NCBI GenBank assembly: GCA_937919625.1
Contig: CALFRK010000077.1
Span: forward strand, 1 to 45,590
From: an uncultured Ilumatobacter sp.
GTDB taxonomy: Bacteria; Actinomycetota; Acidimicrobiia; Acidimicrobiales; Ilumatobacteraceae
Reading direction: 5' to 3'
Length of the DNA: 45,590 nt
Positions within the stretch are counted from its first letter, which is position 1, and every line of letters begins with the position of its first letter. The position numbers and the translations under genes are program-made. Under the pieces are notes generated by a model. The model saw only the letters and a list, made by a program, of their open reading frames with translations. It had not been told where the DNA came from and searched no databases. Positions 18,138 through 25,709 of the stretch are shown piece after piece.

Positions 18138-19466
18138 TCAGGTGGACAGGTCAGGGTGAGCTCGCACGACCGCTGCCAACTGGTCGGCGGTCGATCGTGC
18201 CAACTCCACAGTGGGTGCCTCGACCATCACGCGGACCAACGGTTCGGTACCACTGGGGCGCACCAATATCCGCCCAGTCGCGCCGAGCGGCTGAGCTGCC
18301 GCCGCGATCTCTGACGCCAACAGCTCTCCAACGTCGGGGCGGCGTTCGGCAACCGGGATGTTTACGAGTACCTGGGGCAGCTGCGTCATCGCCTCGGCTG
18401 CCAACTGCGACAACTGACGACCAGATCGTTGCACGACATCGAGCAACACGAGCGCTGTCAGCATGCCGTCACCGGTGGTAGCGAAGTCGGGAAAGATCAC
18501 ATGGCCCGATTGCTCGCCACCCAGCGAGTAGCGCCCGGCGGCCAGCGCTTCGAGTACGTATCTGTCACCGACATCTGTTTGAACTACCTCGATACCGGCC
18601 TCGCCCATCGCCAGGTGAAATCCGAGGTTCGTCATCACGGTGATCACGACCGTGTTCTTGTGGAGCTTCCCTCGCACGCTCAAGTCGGCGGCACAGATCG
18701 CGAGGATGTGGTCGCCGTCGACCACATCGCCGCGATTGTCGACCGCGATCAATCGGTCGGCGTCACCGTCGAGGGCGATCCCGACGTGAGCCCGCTCAGC
18801 TGTTACGACGGCCTGCAGCCCGGCCGGGTCGGTAGCGCCACAACGATCGTTGATGTTGGTCCCGTTCGGCTGTGCATTGATCACGACGACCTGGGCACCG
18901 GTGCGTTGAAATACTTCGGCGACAAGGTGCGATGCGGCCCCATTGGCGGCGTCGACGACGACGCGAAGGCCGTCGAGGCGGCGCCCCTCGAGCACCTCGA
19001 TCAGATGATCGACGTATTCGGCGCTGGTATCACCGCGCCCGTGGATCGGTGCCGGCTCACGGGTCGAGGTATCGAGCGAGCTCAGTGCCGCCTCGATCCG
19101 GGACTCGACCTCGTCGGGCAGTTTGGTGCCGCCCTTGGCAAACAACTTGATGCCGTTGTCGAAGTAGGGGTTGTGGGACGCAGAGATGACGGCACCCATC
19201 GCCCCCAACCGCGCCGCCTCAAAGGCGACCGCCGGCGTGGGCGTGACGCCCAATCGATGAACCTCGACGCCCTCGGACGCAAGACCGGCAACGAAGGCCG
19301 CCTCGAGCATCGCCGTCGAGACGCGACTGTCACCACCGACGACCGCTAGCCGAGCGTCGAGCACCCGAGCCGCGGCGCGACCGAGGTCGAGCGCGAACGA
19401 TGCTGTCAGTTCGGTGTTCGCTCGAGCGCGGACACCATCGGTGCCGAAGCGCACGAGCGAAACCAC
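18138..19466 (-). CDS. glmM: phosphoglucosamine mutase
   Basis: This 442-residue enzyme converts glucosamine-6-phosphate to glucosamine-1-phosphate, the step after GlmS towards UDP-GlcNAc. RFGTDGVRA (6-14) is the family start. ISASHNPYFDNGIKLF (94-109) carries the phosphoserine Ser97. DGDADRLIAVD is the Mg-binding loop, GGEQSGH is the sugar-binding loop, and RPSGTEPLVRVMVEA is the phosphate-binding C-terminal loop. The start is uncertain between GTG codons at 19466 and 19454, and the upstream frame is without homology. It begins 16 bases after the rpsI stop, and glmS follows 50 bases after its end. Confidence 0.94.
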   Translation of the reverse strand: MVSLVRFGTDGVRARANTELTASFALDLGRAAARVLDARLAVVGGDSRVSTAMLEAAFVAGLASEGVEVHRLGVTPTPAVAFEAARLGAMGAVISASHNPYFDNGIKLFAKGGTKLPDEVESRIEAALSSLDTSTREPAPIHGRGDTSAEYVDHLIEVLEGRRLDGLRVVVDAANGAASHLVAEVFQRTGAQVVVINAQPNGTNINDRCGATDPAGLQAVVTAERAHVGIALDGDADRLIAVDNRGDVVDGDHILAICAADLSVRGKLHKNTVVITVMTNLGFHLAMGEAGIEVVQTDVGDRYVLEALAAGRYSLGGEQSGHVIFPDFATTGDGMLTALVLLDVVQRSGRQLSQLAAEAMTQLPQVLVNIPVAERRPDVGELLASEIAAAAQPLGATGRILVRPSGTEPLVRVMVEAPTVELARSTADQLAAVVRAHPDLST

Positions 19467-19482
19467 TTGCCCGAAGCGCTTG

Positions 19483-19875
19483 TCAGCGCTTGGTGAACTG
19501 GGGTGCCTTGCGGGCCTTCTTGAGGCCGTACTTCTTGCTCTCCTTCTTACGCGAGTCACGCGTAAGGAGACCAGCCTTCTTCAGAGAGTCGCGAAGCTCA
19601 GGATCGAGCTCGACCAGCGAACGGGCGATCGCCATACGGAGTGCTCCGGCCTGGCCGCTGACCCCGCCACCATGGATCGAAGCGTCGACGTCGTAGGTCT
19701 CGAGCGCATCCGCGACCTTGAGCGGCTCGGAGACGACCATGCGCTGGGCATCGGTCGGGAAGTACACATCGAAGGCACGGCCGTTGATGGTGATCTGACC
19801 GGTGCCGGTGCGCAGTCGGGCGCGAGCAACGGCCCGCTTGCGTCGGCCGGTGGTCTGGGTGAGCGGAGTTGCCAT
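19483..19875 (-). CDS. rpsI: 30S ribosomal protein S9
   Basis: This is the 130-residue uS9, normal for the family. The body has TTGRRKRAVARARLRTGTG (8-26) and the conserved HGGGVSGQAGALRMAIARSL. The positively charged tail KKYGLKKARKAPQFTKR reaches into the small-subunit P site, and the terminal Lys-Arg is the residue pair that contacts P-site tRNA. The start is an ATG 20 bases after rplM, the conserved rplM-rpsI pair. glmM follows closely. Confidence 0.98.
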   Translation of the reverse strand: MATPLTQTTGRRKRAVARARLRTGTGQITINGRAFDVYFPTDAQRMVVSEPLKVADALETYDVDASIHGGGVSGQAGALRMAIARSLVELDPELRDSLKKAGLLTRDSRKKESKKYGLKKARKAPQFTKR

Positions 19876-19895
19876 GACGGTACGTTTCCTCGTTC

Positions 19896-20330
19896 TCAGC
19901 GCTTGATTTCGAACGGCTTGGGGGCCTGTGCGGTATGCGGATGCTCGGAGCCTGCGTAGACCTTGAGCTTCGTCATCTGCTGACGACCAAGCGGGCCCTT
20001 GGGCACCATGCCGCGCACCGAGCGACGCACAGCGTCGGCCGGCTTGCGGTCGAGTAGATTGGCAAACGTCTCGCTACGGATACCGCCTGGGTAGCCCGAG
20101 TGACGGTAGATCAGTTTAGAGTCGGCCTTGTTGCCGCTCATGATGACCTTGTCGGCATTGATGATGATCACATGATCGCCACTGTCGAGGTGGGGTGCGA
20201 AGGTCGGCTTGTGCTTACCGCGCAGAATTCGAGCGACCTCGGTGCACAGGCGGCCGAGGATGACGCCCTCGGCGTCAACCACGTGCCACTCACGCTGAAT
20301 CTCACTGGCTTTCGGGGTGTAGGTCTTCAT
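19896..20330 (-). CDS. rplM: 50S ribosomal protein L13
   Basis: This is the 144-residue uL13, an early-assembly protein that binds 23S rRNA. It begins MKTYTPKASEIQREWHVVDAEG and contains GRLCTEVARILRGKHKPTFAPHLDSGDHVIIINA and HSGYPGGIRSETF, all typical. The ATG at 20330 is the natural start. A promoter is predicted 78 bases upstream, in the 151-base gap after truA, so rplM-rpsI and perhaps glmM-glmS can be transcribed apart from the main ribosomal operon. Confidence 0.98.
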   Translation of the reverse strand: MKTYTPKASEIQREWHVVDAEGVILGRLCTEVARILRGKHKPTFAPHLDSGDHVIIINADKVIMSGNKADSKLIYRHSGYPGGIRSETFANLLDRKPADAVRRSVRGMVPKGPLGRQQMTKLKVYAGSEHPHTAQAPKPFEIKR

Positions 20331-20407
20331 CGAACGATCTCGCAACTTCTCCGCGACGTATTCGCGGCCAGGCAGCCCGAAGCAACAGACTGCAAATGAA
20401 CCGGGTA

Positions 20408-20437
20408 ATGATACGGGTCGAGAGGCACGCGCGGCAA
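20408..20437 (-). promoter_or_regulatory. predicted promoter for rplM-rpsI
   Basis: On the minus strand, a -35 box TTGCCG (20432-20437), an 18-base spacer and a -10 box TATCAT (20408-20413, 5 of 6 to consensus) lie upstream of rplM. This is among the best sigma70-type matches in the window. Confidence 0.55.
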
Positions 20438-20481
20438 CGTGCCTGTGCAGGCGATCCCAGATCGATTTGGACACCCGCCCG

Positions 20482-21315
20482 TTAGGTCGACCCGGATGCA
20501 GACGCGTCCCAGCGCTTACCGCCGTAACCCACCTGCCACAGCACGAGACCGGTCGGCGGGGCAACCGCCCCGGCTGCGGCACGATCTTTGGCGGCGAGAA
20601 TCTCTGGCATCGCGGCGGGGTCGATGCGACCGAGACCGACATCGACGGTGGTCCCGACGATCGATCTCACCATCTGGTGACAAAACGCGCTGCCTGTGAT
20701 CTGGAACAGCAGCAGCGGGGATTCGTCGATCGACTCCCACGACAGGTGATGGAGAACACGAACCAGGCTGTGAGTCGGGGACAGCTCGGGCACCTTTGGT
20801 CGACGGCAGAATGACGAGAAGTCATGTTCGCCGTGCAGGGCAGGCAAGGCCGCCTGCATGGCGGTCAGATCGAGTGGGAACGGGACATGCCAACTCGTAG
20901 ATGCCAGTAGCGGATTGGGAGCCGGGCCATTCCATACGTGATACCGGTATTGCCGCGAGGTAGCCGAGAACCGGGCGTCGAAGTCGGGTGATGTCCACGC
21001 AGCGTCGCGTATCGAAATCTCGGGCGCACACAGCTTGTTGATCCGTCGCGCCAGATCCGCTAGATCGGCGTCGGCAGGCAGGTCGCCGGAAAGCACCTGC
21101 CCCCACCCGTGCACACCAGCATCGGTGCGCCCAGCCATCGACAGCGCCACGGGTTGCCGCAGCACCGTCGCCATCGCCTCGAGCAGATCCCCCATCACTG
21201 TCCGAACCCCAGGATTGGCAGCGAACCCATGAAACCCGGTGCCAAGGTAAGCAACAACAAACCGGGCCCGCCGAACAGGCGCCCCACTGATTTCAGGATC
21301 CTCGAGACCAGCCAT
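20482..21315 (-). CDS. truA: tRNA pseudouridine(38-40) synthase
   Basis: This 277-residue enzyme converts U38-U40 in the tRNA anticodon arm to pseudouridine. The catalytic Asp65 is in AGRTDAGVHGWGQV (61-74). VAYLGTGFHGFAANPGVRTV (21-40) is the N-terminal block, ATSRQYRYHVWNG is the central Tyr block, and HDFSSFCRR and CHQMVRSIVGTTVDVGLGRI follow in order. It lies between rplQ and rplM, a common actinobacterial arrangement. The 231 bases between it and rplQ contain a large imperfect palindrome. Confidence 0.95.
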   Translation of the reverse strand: MAGLEDPEISGAPVRRARFVVAYLGTGFHGFAANPGVRTVMGDLLEAMATVLRQPVALSMAGRTDAGVHGWGQVLSGDLPADADLADLARRINKLCAPEISIRDAAWTSPDFDARFSATSRQYRYHVWNGPAPNPLLASTSWHVPFPLDLTAMQAALPALHGEHDFSSFCRRPKVPELSPTHSLVRVLHHLSWESIDESPLLLFQITGSAFCHQMVRSIVGTTVDVGLGRIDPAAMPEILAAKDRAAAGAVAPPTGLVLWQVGYGGKRWDASASGST

Positions 21316-21438
21316 CAGCGAGTCAGACTACGACCCGCGTCGTACGGCGAGCACGCAACCTCCGGTGAAGTGGTGCGGAAGGGTGCTCGAACCCTGCAGC
21401 CAGCCTGCGGCTAGCAATGCGAGTTTCTATCGGCTCTT

Positions 21439-21543
21439 GTCTGAGGATCAGATTCGTGGGGCGCAAGGCGCGGCGAACCCGAGTTGCCTCTGGGCAACGA
21501 GCGGTGAGACGGAACGCAGCGATCTGCGAATCTGGCCTCAGAC
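21439..21543. repeat. imperfect long palindrome after rplQ, possible operon-end structure
   Basis: The outer arms gtctgaggatcagattcg (21439-21456) and cgaatctggcctcagac (21527-21543) are inverted copies differing by a small bulge. A smaller perfect hairpin, GTTGCC-tctg-GGCAAC (21484-21499), lies between them. The structure begins three bases after the rplQ stop. It has no clear U tract. It may end the long ribosomal operon or be a dispersed intergenic element. The rest of the rplQ-truA gap shows nothing else I can name. Confidence 0.55.
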
Positions 21544-21546
21544 CAG

Positions 21547-21915
21547 TCAGACAAGTTCGATGCGGGCCATGCGGGCGTTATCCCCAGCACGCGGTCCGAG
21601 CTTGAGAATGCGGGTGTAACCGCCATTGCGCTCGTTGTAGCGGGGGGCGACATCATTGACCAGTTTGTGGGTCATTTCGCGGTCGCCGAGGTAGCCCTGG
21701 ATCTGGCGAATGCGGTGGATCCGCATCGGGCCATCCTGGGCCTTCTTGGCCTTCGTGATCAGCTTCTCGGCGATCGGACGCAGCGCCTTGGCCTTGGCCT
21801 CGGTCGTCGTGATCGCTTCGGCAGCGAACAATGACGCAGCCATGTTGGCCATCATCAGACGCTGGTGTTGGGAACTACCACCAAAGTTACGGGAGCGGCG
21901 TGGGGTTGCAGGCAT
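21547..21915 (-). CDS. rplQ: 50S ribosomal protein L17
   Basis: This is the 122-residue bL17, a bacterial-specific large-subunit protein near the tunnel exit. The N-terminal half (HQRLMMANMAASLFAAEAITTTEAKAKALRPIAEKLITKAK) is the standard fold, and the C-terminal half ends YTRILKLGPRAGDNARMARIELV, also standard. It has no C-terminal extension, unlike L4 and L22 in this genome. It starts at an ATG 36 bases after rpoA and is the last gene of the rplC-rplQ run. Confidence 0.97.
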   Translation of the reverse strand: MPATPRRSRNFGGSSQHQRLMMANMAASLFAAEAITTTEAKAKALRPIAEKLITKAKKAQDGPMRIHRIRQIQGYLGDREMTHKLVNDVAPRYNERNGGYTRILKLGPRAGDNARMARIELV

Positions 21916-21951
21916 GAGAGTGTGCTTTCGGCTTTCCGGTGAACTGAACGA

Positions 21952-22884
21952 TCAGACGCGCAGCGACAGGCCGCGCTCGTCCAGCTTCTCCTTGACCTCG
22001 TCCAGACTTTTCTGGCCGAAGTTGGTGATGTTCAACAGGTCGTCTTCGGTCTTGGTGAGCAACTCGCCCACCGTGTTGACCTGGGCCCGCTTGAGACAGT
22101 TGCGGGGACGCTCTGACAGATCGAGGTCTTCGATCGGCAGCTCGAGATCGGGAGAGCTCGTGGTCGTGTCAATCTTCTCACCGAGTTCGAGGCCCTGGGG
22201 CTCGTCGCTCATCGATGCCACCAACCCGGCGAGCGCCTGCAGCGTGGCACCGGCGGAGGCCAGCGCTTCGGAAGGAGTGATCGAACCATCGGTCTCGATC
22301 TCGATCACGAGATTGTCGTAGTTAGTCGCCTGCTCGACACGGGTCGGCTCGACGTCGAAACTGACCCGGCGAATCGGGCTGAAGATCGCATCGATCGGGA
22401 CCACGCCGATTGTGCGGGTCTCGATCTCGCGCTGACTCGAGGCGTAACCACGGCCTTGCTCGACAGTGAAGTCGATTGCCAGGCGGGCCTTGCCGTTGAG
22501 CGTCGCGATCGGCAGATCCTTATTGAGGATCTCTACGTCCGACGGGCACTCGATGTCACCGGCGGTGACAGCGGCGGGGCCACGTGCATCGAGGCGCAGA
22601 TTGACCGACTCTTCAGACGTCGAGGTGAGCACGACGTCCTTGATGTTCAAGATGATGTCGGTGACATCTTCTGCGACACCGGAAATGGTGTCGAACTCGT
22701 GAAGGGCTTCGTCGAACCGTACCGTCGTGATTGCGGCGCCGGGGATCGCCGACAGGAGGGTACGGCGCAGCGAGTTGCCGAGCGTATGGCCGAAGCCAGG
22801 CTCGAGCGGACCGATCGCGAAGCGCTGCTGGTTGTTGCTCTCCTCGCCGAGTGCTTCGACGGAAGGGCGCTGCATGACGAGCAT
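21952..22884 (-). CDS. rpoA: RNA polymerase alpha subunit
   Basis: This 310-residue subunit dimerises to nucleate RNA polymerase assembly. The N-terminal domain has FAIGPLEPGFGHTLGNSLRRTLLSAIPGAAI (about 22-52) and the insert domain. The C-terminal domain (about 248-305) has IEDLDLSERPRNCLKRAQVNTVGELL and the GQKSLDEVKEKL helix, which bind UP elements and activators. The ATG at 22884 is followed by another ATG three codons later; either could be used. It stands in the usual place between rpsD and rplQ, with an 87-base gap upstream that shows nothing distinctive. Confidence 0.98.
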   Translation of the reverse strand: MLVMQRPSVEALGEESNNQQRFAIGPLEPGFGHTLGNSLRRTLLSAIPGAAITTVRFDEALHEFDTISGVAEDVTDIILNIKDVVLTSTSEESVNLRLDARGPAAVTAGDIECPSDVEILNKDLPIATLNGKARLAIDFTVEQGRGYASSQREIETRTIGVVPIDAIFSPIRRVSFDVEPTRVEQATNYDNLVIEIETDGSITPSEALASAGATLQALAGLVASMSDEPQGLELGEKIDTTTSSPDLELPIEDLDLSERPRNCLKRAQVNTVGELLTKTEDDLLNITNFGQKSLDEVKEKLDERGLSLRV

Positions 22885-22971
22885 GTGCTGCCGGGTCCTT
22901 TCTGAGGGTGTTCGACTCTGTAATTTCGAATGATGAACGAGATGTCGTTGCGCAGGGCGCTCGACGATGGA

Positions 22972-23589
22972 TTACTTGGAGTAGAGCTCGACGATGAGCG
23001 ACTCGCGGACGGGCACGTCGATGTGCTCGCGCTGGGGAAGATCACGAACCGTGACCTGCTTGCCGCCGTCACCTGTCTCGAGCCAGCCGACGAGCGAACG
23101 GTCGAGAACATCGATGTTGTGCTGGATGACGATCATGTCGGCCGCCTTCTCGCTGAGCGAGACAACCTCGCCCTTGCGGACGCGGTAGGACGGGATGTCG
23201 ACACGGCGACCGTTGATCTTGACCAGGCCGTGGTTCACGAACTGACGGGCCTGCGGACGGGTCGAGGCCCAGCCGGCGCGGTAGACCACATTGTCGAGGC
23301 GGGTCTCGAGCAGGATCAACAGGTTTTCGCCAGTTGCACCGCTGAGTCGGTTGGCCTCGTTGTAGGTCTTCTTGAACTGCTTCTCGAGTACACCGTAGAT
23401 GTACTTCGCCTTCTGCTTCTCCTGCAGCTGGGCAAGGTATTCGCTGCCGGCGTTGCGGCGCCGGGTTCGGCCGTGCGCACCCGGCGGGAACGGACGACGG
23501 TCGAGGGCGCGGCGACCCTTTTCGTTTTCGAAAATGTTGGTCGCCAGACGACGCGACAGGCGCACCTTGGGGCCGGTGTAACGAGCCAT
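22972..23589 (-). CDS. rpsD: 30S ribosomal protein S4
   Basis: This is the 205-residue uS4, a primary 16S rRNA binder that starts 30S assembly and, in many bacteria, represses its own operon. It begins MARYTGPKVRLSRRL. The S4 RNA-binding domain has TRPQARQFVNHGLVKINGRRVDIPSYRVRKGEVVS (about 98-132). There are no Cys pairs at the N terminus, so this is the zinc-free type. It starts two bases after the rpsK stop. Confidence 0.97.
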   Translation of the reverse strand: MARYTGPKVRLSRRLATNIFENEKGRRALDRRPFPPGAHGRTRRRNAGSEYLAQLQEKQKAKYIYGVLEKQFKKTYNEANRLSGATGENLLILLETRLDNVVYRAGWASTRPQARQFVNHGLVKINGRRVDIPSYRVRKGEVVSLSEKAADMIVIQHNIDVLDRSLVGWLETGDGGKQVTVRDLPQREHIDVPVRESLIVELYSK

Positions 23590-23591
23590 GA

Positions 23592-23990
23592 TCAGCCCCT
23601 CCGCCGCTTGGTCTGGCGGCAACCATTGTGGGGAACCGGGGTGACGTCCTTGATCGACGTGACCTCGATGCCCGTGTTCTGAATCGAACGAACTGCGGTG
23701 TCGCGACCCGAACCCGGACCCTTCACCTGCACTTCGACCCGACGGAGACCATGCTCCATCGCGGCATTCGCGGCGCGCTCAGCGGCTTGCTGGGCGGCGT
23801 ATGGCGTGCTCTTGCGACTGCCTTTGAATCCGACAGCGCCAGACGATGCCCACGAGATGACATTGCCTGAGGTATCGGTGATGGTGACGATCGTATTGTT
23901 GAACGAGCTCTTGATGTGCACGATGCCCGTCGACACATTCTTGCGATCACGCTTGCGTGGGCGACGACCGCCCGGCTTGGCCTTTGCCAT
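23592..23990 (-). CDS. rpsK: 30S ribosomal protein S11
   Basis: This is the 132-residue uS11, on the 30S platform beside S18 and S21 where it lines the mRNA exit path. Typical features are [51 protein letters not shown] and the C-terminal [17 protein letters not shown]. The ATG at 23990 is two bases after the rpsM stop. The 43 upstream in-frame codons lie inside rpsM. Confidence 0.98.
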   Translation of the reverse strand: MAKAKPGGRRPRKRDRKNVSTGIVHIKSSFNNTIVTITDTSGNVISWASSGAVGFKGSRKSTPYAAQQAAERAANAAMEHGLRRVEVQVKGPGSGRDTAVRSIQNTGIEVTSIKDVTPVPHNGCRQTKRRRG

Positions 23991-23992
23991 GC

Positions 23993-24373
23993 TTACTTCC
24001 TCACAGCCTTCTTCTTGTTGGCCACCGTGCGCTTCGGCCCCTTGCGGGTACGAGCATTGGTGTGGGTGCGCTGACCGCGGACGGGCAACCCCTTGCGGTG
24101 ACGGATGCCCTGAAGGCACCCGATCTCGATCTTGCGCTTGATGTCGTTTTGGACGTCACGTCGAAGGTCGCCCTCGATCGTAAGGTTCTGATCGACATAT
24201 TGACGGATCTTGTTGACCTCATCCTCAGTCAAGTTCGAAACTTTGGTGTTGCGATCAAGTTCGAGTTCGTCACAGATCTTCTGCGAGGTCGTGGACCCGA
24301 TGCCGAAGATATAGGTGAGCGAGATCTCCAACCGCTTTTCGCGGGGAATGTCAACGCCGGCGATACGTGCCAT
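23993..24373 (-). CDS. rpsM: 30S ribosomal protein S13
   Basis: This is the 126-residue uS13, in the head of the 30S subunit, contacting L5 (bridge B1b) and the P-site tRNA. It starts [26 protein letters not shown]. The helix-two-turn-helix block follows, and then the basic tail [23 protein letters not shown], all as expected. It starts 24 bases after rpmJ in the standard infA-rpmJ-rpsM-rpsK-rpsD-rpoA-rplQ order. Confidence 0.98.
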   Translation of the reverse strand: MARIAGVDIPREKRLEISLTYIFGIGSTTSQKICDELELDRNTKVSNLTEDEVNKIRQYVDQNLTIEGDLRRDVQNDIKRKIEIGCLQGIRHRKGLPVRGQRTHTNARTRKGPKRTVANKKKAVRK

Positions 24374-24397
24374 GAATACGTGCTCTCTTCTTTGCTC

Positions 24398-24511
24398 TCA
24401 GCCCTGGCGCTGTTTATGGCGCGGGTTTTCACAGATGACTTGGACGCGGCCGTGCCGACGGATAATCCGGCACTTCTCACACATCTTTTTGACGCTCGGT
24501 CGGACCTTCAC
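24398..24511 (-). CDS. rpmJ: 50S ribosomal protein L36, zinc-binding type
   Basis: This is a 37-residue bL36 starting at GTG (24511), [14 protein letters not shown]. The zinc ligands Cys11, Cys14, Cys27 and His32 are all present, so it is the zinc-containing (C+) form. In many bacteria a zinc-free paralogue replaces this form under zinc limitation; none is in the window. It starts ten bases after the infA stop. Confidence 0.95.
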   Translation of the reverse strand: MKVRPSVKKMCEKCRIIRRHGRVQVICENPRHKQRQG

Positions 24512-24521
24512 GACTGCTCTC

Positions 24522-24743
24522 TCACTTGTATCGATACGTGATACGGCCTCGGGTGAGGTCGTAGGGGGTGAGTTCCACCTGAACCCTGTCGCCCGGGAGA
24601 ATGCGGATGTAGTGCATCCGCATCTTGCCGGAGATATGAGCCAAAACCTTGTGGCCGTTCTCCAGTTCGACACGGAACATTGCATTCGGAAGCGATTCGA
24701 CGATCGTGCCTTCCAACACGATGGCGTCTTCAGATTTTGCCAG
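24522..24743 (-). CDS. infA: translation initiation factor IF-1
   Basis: This 73-residue OB-fold factor binds the 30S A site during initiation. The body, [41 protein letters not shown], is typical. Homology begins at Ala-Lys-Ser. The codon before it is CTG (24743-24741), and a GAGGAGAG ribosome-binding site lies about six bases upstream, so CTG is the probable start. The only upstream ATG (24773) would add ten residues and leave the ribosome-binding site inside the gene. The gene directly follows a 202-base non-coding gap where map is found in many genomes. Confidence 0.93.
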   Translation of the reverse strand: MAKSEDAIVLEGTIVESLPNAMFRVELENGHKVLAHISGKMRMHYIRILPGDRVQVELTPYDLTRGRITYRYK

Positions 24744-24825
24744 GGGTAACTCTCCTCGGTATGAGCAGGGCATTTGCCCAGCTCAGCGGATGACGATCAA
24801 CGATCTGCGCACAGACCGACTAGCA

Positions 24826-24853
24826 ATGCTACCGGGCCTGAGCGCGATCCCAA
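24826..24853 (-). promoter_or_regulatory. predicted internal promoter before infA
   Basis: On the minus strand, a -35 box TTGGGA (24848-24853), a 16-base spacer and a -10 box TAGCAT (24826-24831) lie in the adk-infA gap. It would allow separate expression of infA through rplQ, including rpoA. Confidence 0.45.
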
Positions 24854-24945
24854 TGGTAGGGTCCGCCACTTTTTCGGTCTTCTGTGCTAGCGGCGAAACG
24901 CAGCACGGCGAGTCGGTCGCCTTGTACGCCACTTCGGCTTTTCGT

Positions 24946-25602
24946 CTAACGGCGAACCTCGACTGCATCGGTGAGGCGCTTGAACACATGATCAGGATGA
25001 CCGACACCGTTTATCACGGCAAGCGTTCCGCGACTGCTGTAGTACTCGATCAACGGCGCCGTCTGTGACTCATAGAGATCGAGCCGCCGGTTGACGGCGT
25101 CCGGTGTATCGTCGGCGCGCTGTTGCACATCTCCGCCGCACACGTCACAGATCCATGGCGATGGGTCGTCACCAGAGGTGCGGTAGTTGGTTCCACAATC
25201 GCGACAGACCCTTCTGGACGAGATCCGCTCGACAACGATCTCGCGAGGCACGTCAAGGTCGATGACGACATGAATCGGCTTCTGGGCAGTGATGCAATCG
25301 AGCGCCTGAGCCTGGGCGACGGTCCGCGGGAACCCATCGAGGATGTATCCGCGGGTGCTGGCATCGGGCTTGTCAAGGCGTTCGTCGACAAGCCCGATCA
25401 TGATCTCGTCACCGACCAATCCACCAGCATCCATCACCTGCTTGGCGGCCTTGCCCAACTCGGTGCCCTCGCGGGCGGCGGCGCGCAGCATGTCACCCGT
25501 TGAGATGTGCGGAACGACATAGTGGCGCGAAAGCCGCACACACTGCGTTCCCTTGCCGGCACCTTGCCGACCGAGAATGATGAGGCGCGCGCCGGGAATC
25601 AC
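24946..25602 (-). CDS. adk: adenylate kinase, zinc-lid type
   Basis: This 218-residue enzyme interconverts ATP and AMP with two ADP. The P-loop is GRQGAGKGT (11-19), where Arg-Gln replaces the usual Pro-Pro. HISTGDMLR (32-40) binds AMP and LDGFPRT (88-94) is conserved. The lid carries four cysteines, Cys133, Cys136, Cys152 and Cys155, forming a structural zinc site. Most high-GC actinobacteria have a short, Cys-free lid, so this long zinc form is notable. The start is GTG at 25602. It follows secY by 107 bases. Confidence 0.95.
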   Translation of the reverse strand: MIPGARLIILGRQGAGKGTQCVRLSRHYVVPHISTGDMLRAAAREGTELGKAAKQVMDAGGLVGDEIMIGLVDERLDKPDASTRGYILDGFPRTVAQAQALDCITAQKPIHVVIDLDVPREIVVERISSRRVCRDCGTNYRTSGDDPSPWICDVCGGDVQQRADDTPDAVNRRLDLYESQTAPLIEYYSSRGTLAVINGVGHPDHVFKRLTDAVEVRR

Positions 25603-25709
25603 CGGAACACCAAGTCAGCGACGAAACGGGGTTCGGACAGCCGACGAGACAAGCGCCAGCGACGACCTGGAGGCGAGCGACGAACAGCGCTGCGACGTCG
25701 ATAGGGCCA

